64,000 bases of DNA from Panonychus citri. Its lineage: Eukaryota > Arthropoda > Arachnida > Trombidiformes > Tetranychidae. Shown one piece after another: positions 63,476 to 64,000 of the stretch (position 1 is the first letter of the stretch; every line of letters starts with the position of its first letter). The notes under the pieces were generated by a model. That model saw only the letters and a program-made list of their open reading frames with translations. It searched no databases and was not told the DNA's origin. The translations under genes and the position numbers were made by a program. The stretch spans positions 806,001 through 870,000 of the forward strand of contig NW_026515542.1 in assembly GCF_014898815.1 (NCBI RefSeq), given 5' to 3'.

Positions 63476-64000
63476 CTAAAATAGGAAAAGTACATATTTA
63501 TTTAATCGTTGGTGGTGTAAATGATCAACTACACTGGTAGACAAAAATACTATACACACTTTTTGGAAAAGACTAATTTGACTATAATTAAGAAATTATT
63601 GAGCTTAATAACACAATCAATACATCAATATGATGAACTTTTTATGTAGATTAATAATCTGTAAAATTTCAGATTGAAACATTGATATTGGTAAAGTTAT
63701 GTCATTTTTCAATAATAATGTCTCATTACGTGAATACTCAGATTTAATTGATTTCGGATAGCCAGTATTTTCAATGAGGGAAAGGGTAATAGTCGAACCA
63801 TTCTATCGAAAAATAAGATACTAATAGAAATTAGGTCACCTATTTGATAAGCTGATCGAAAAAAGAAAATTTCGACCATATTAACTATTAGCTTACGGTA
63901 AATCATGAAAATAATGATAGAAATTGAATAACTTTTATGAGTTTTTATAACTCTTGATGTGGTCCTCATTGATTTTGTAAAAGAATATTTGACAGAAATA
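63476..64000. other. DUOXA upstream intron
   Basis: Probably intron leading to an unseen 5' exon. The open frame at 63709-63969 on the minus strand does not resemble DUOXA or another family and is not supported. Confidence 0.45.

Noticed and set aside
63709..63969. 86-codon minus-strand frame considered as the DUOXA N-terminal exon
   Set aside because: It does not resemble the DUOXA N-terminus, and no suitable donor links it to the exon at 63475.

Overview
This is an AT-rich arthropod nuclear segment. The genes have introns with GT/AG borders, the non-coding DNA is full of (GA)n, (TC)n and (ATG/ATC)n microsatellites, and the gene set is animal: big brain aquaporin, DUOXA, SLC10, SEA-domain and CRAL-TRIO proteins. 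A chelicerate, perhaps a mite, would fit the compact gene spacing, but that is inference only.

Layout. 1-760 (+): 3' part of a MOSPD2-like CRAL-TRIO gene with an apparent frameshift. 1134-8599 (-): a three-exon type II membrane protein with a SEA domain and a Thr/Pro-rich mucin-like tail. 8600-16004: non-coding DNA rich in simple repeats. 16005-56465 (+): a big brain (bib) MIP-family gene of five exons whose first intron is about 36.3 kb. That intron holds an antisense single-exon gene for a secreted protein with four similar six-cysteine modules (17115-18518), and a sense-oriented LTR retrotransposon of the Ty3/gypsy type (36143-48067). 56841-60549 (-): a four-exon SLC10 (P3-like) transporter. 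61780-63475 (-): a DUOXA (dual oxidase maturation factor) gene running off the right edge. Exon phases of the SEA, bib, SLC10 and DUOXA models all close exactly.

The most unusual part is the retrotransposon. It is 11,925 bp long, with LTRs of 483 and 473 bp, TGTAAGG/CCTTACA ends and an ATTT target duplication. It has gag, protease, RT, RNase H and integrase. In the place where errantiviruses keep env it has a third ORF instead, encoding a RING/TRAF-like zinc-finger region, a disordered linker and a REX4/ISG20-like DEDD 3'-5' exonuclease domain. Between integrase and this ORF lies about 2.4 kb of non-coding DNA with twelve hairpins. Nearly all share a 15-nt loop (AAAGTAAATTACCCT, or its reverse complement) but have stems of unrelated sequence. 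Each LTR carries one further copy. Conserved loops on variable stems suggest selection on structure, and I know of no named element with this arrangement.

The two LTRs differ only by short indels in homopolymers and dinucleotide runs, and gag, pol and ORF3 are each broken by frameshifts. Either the insertion is young and decaying, or unpolished assembly indels have broken its reading frames.
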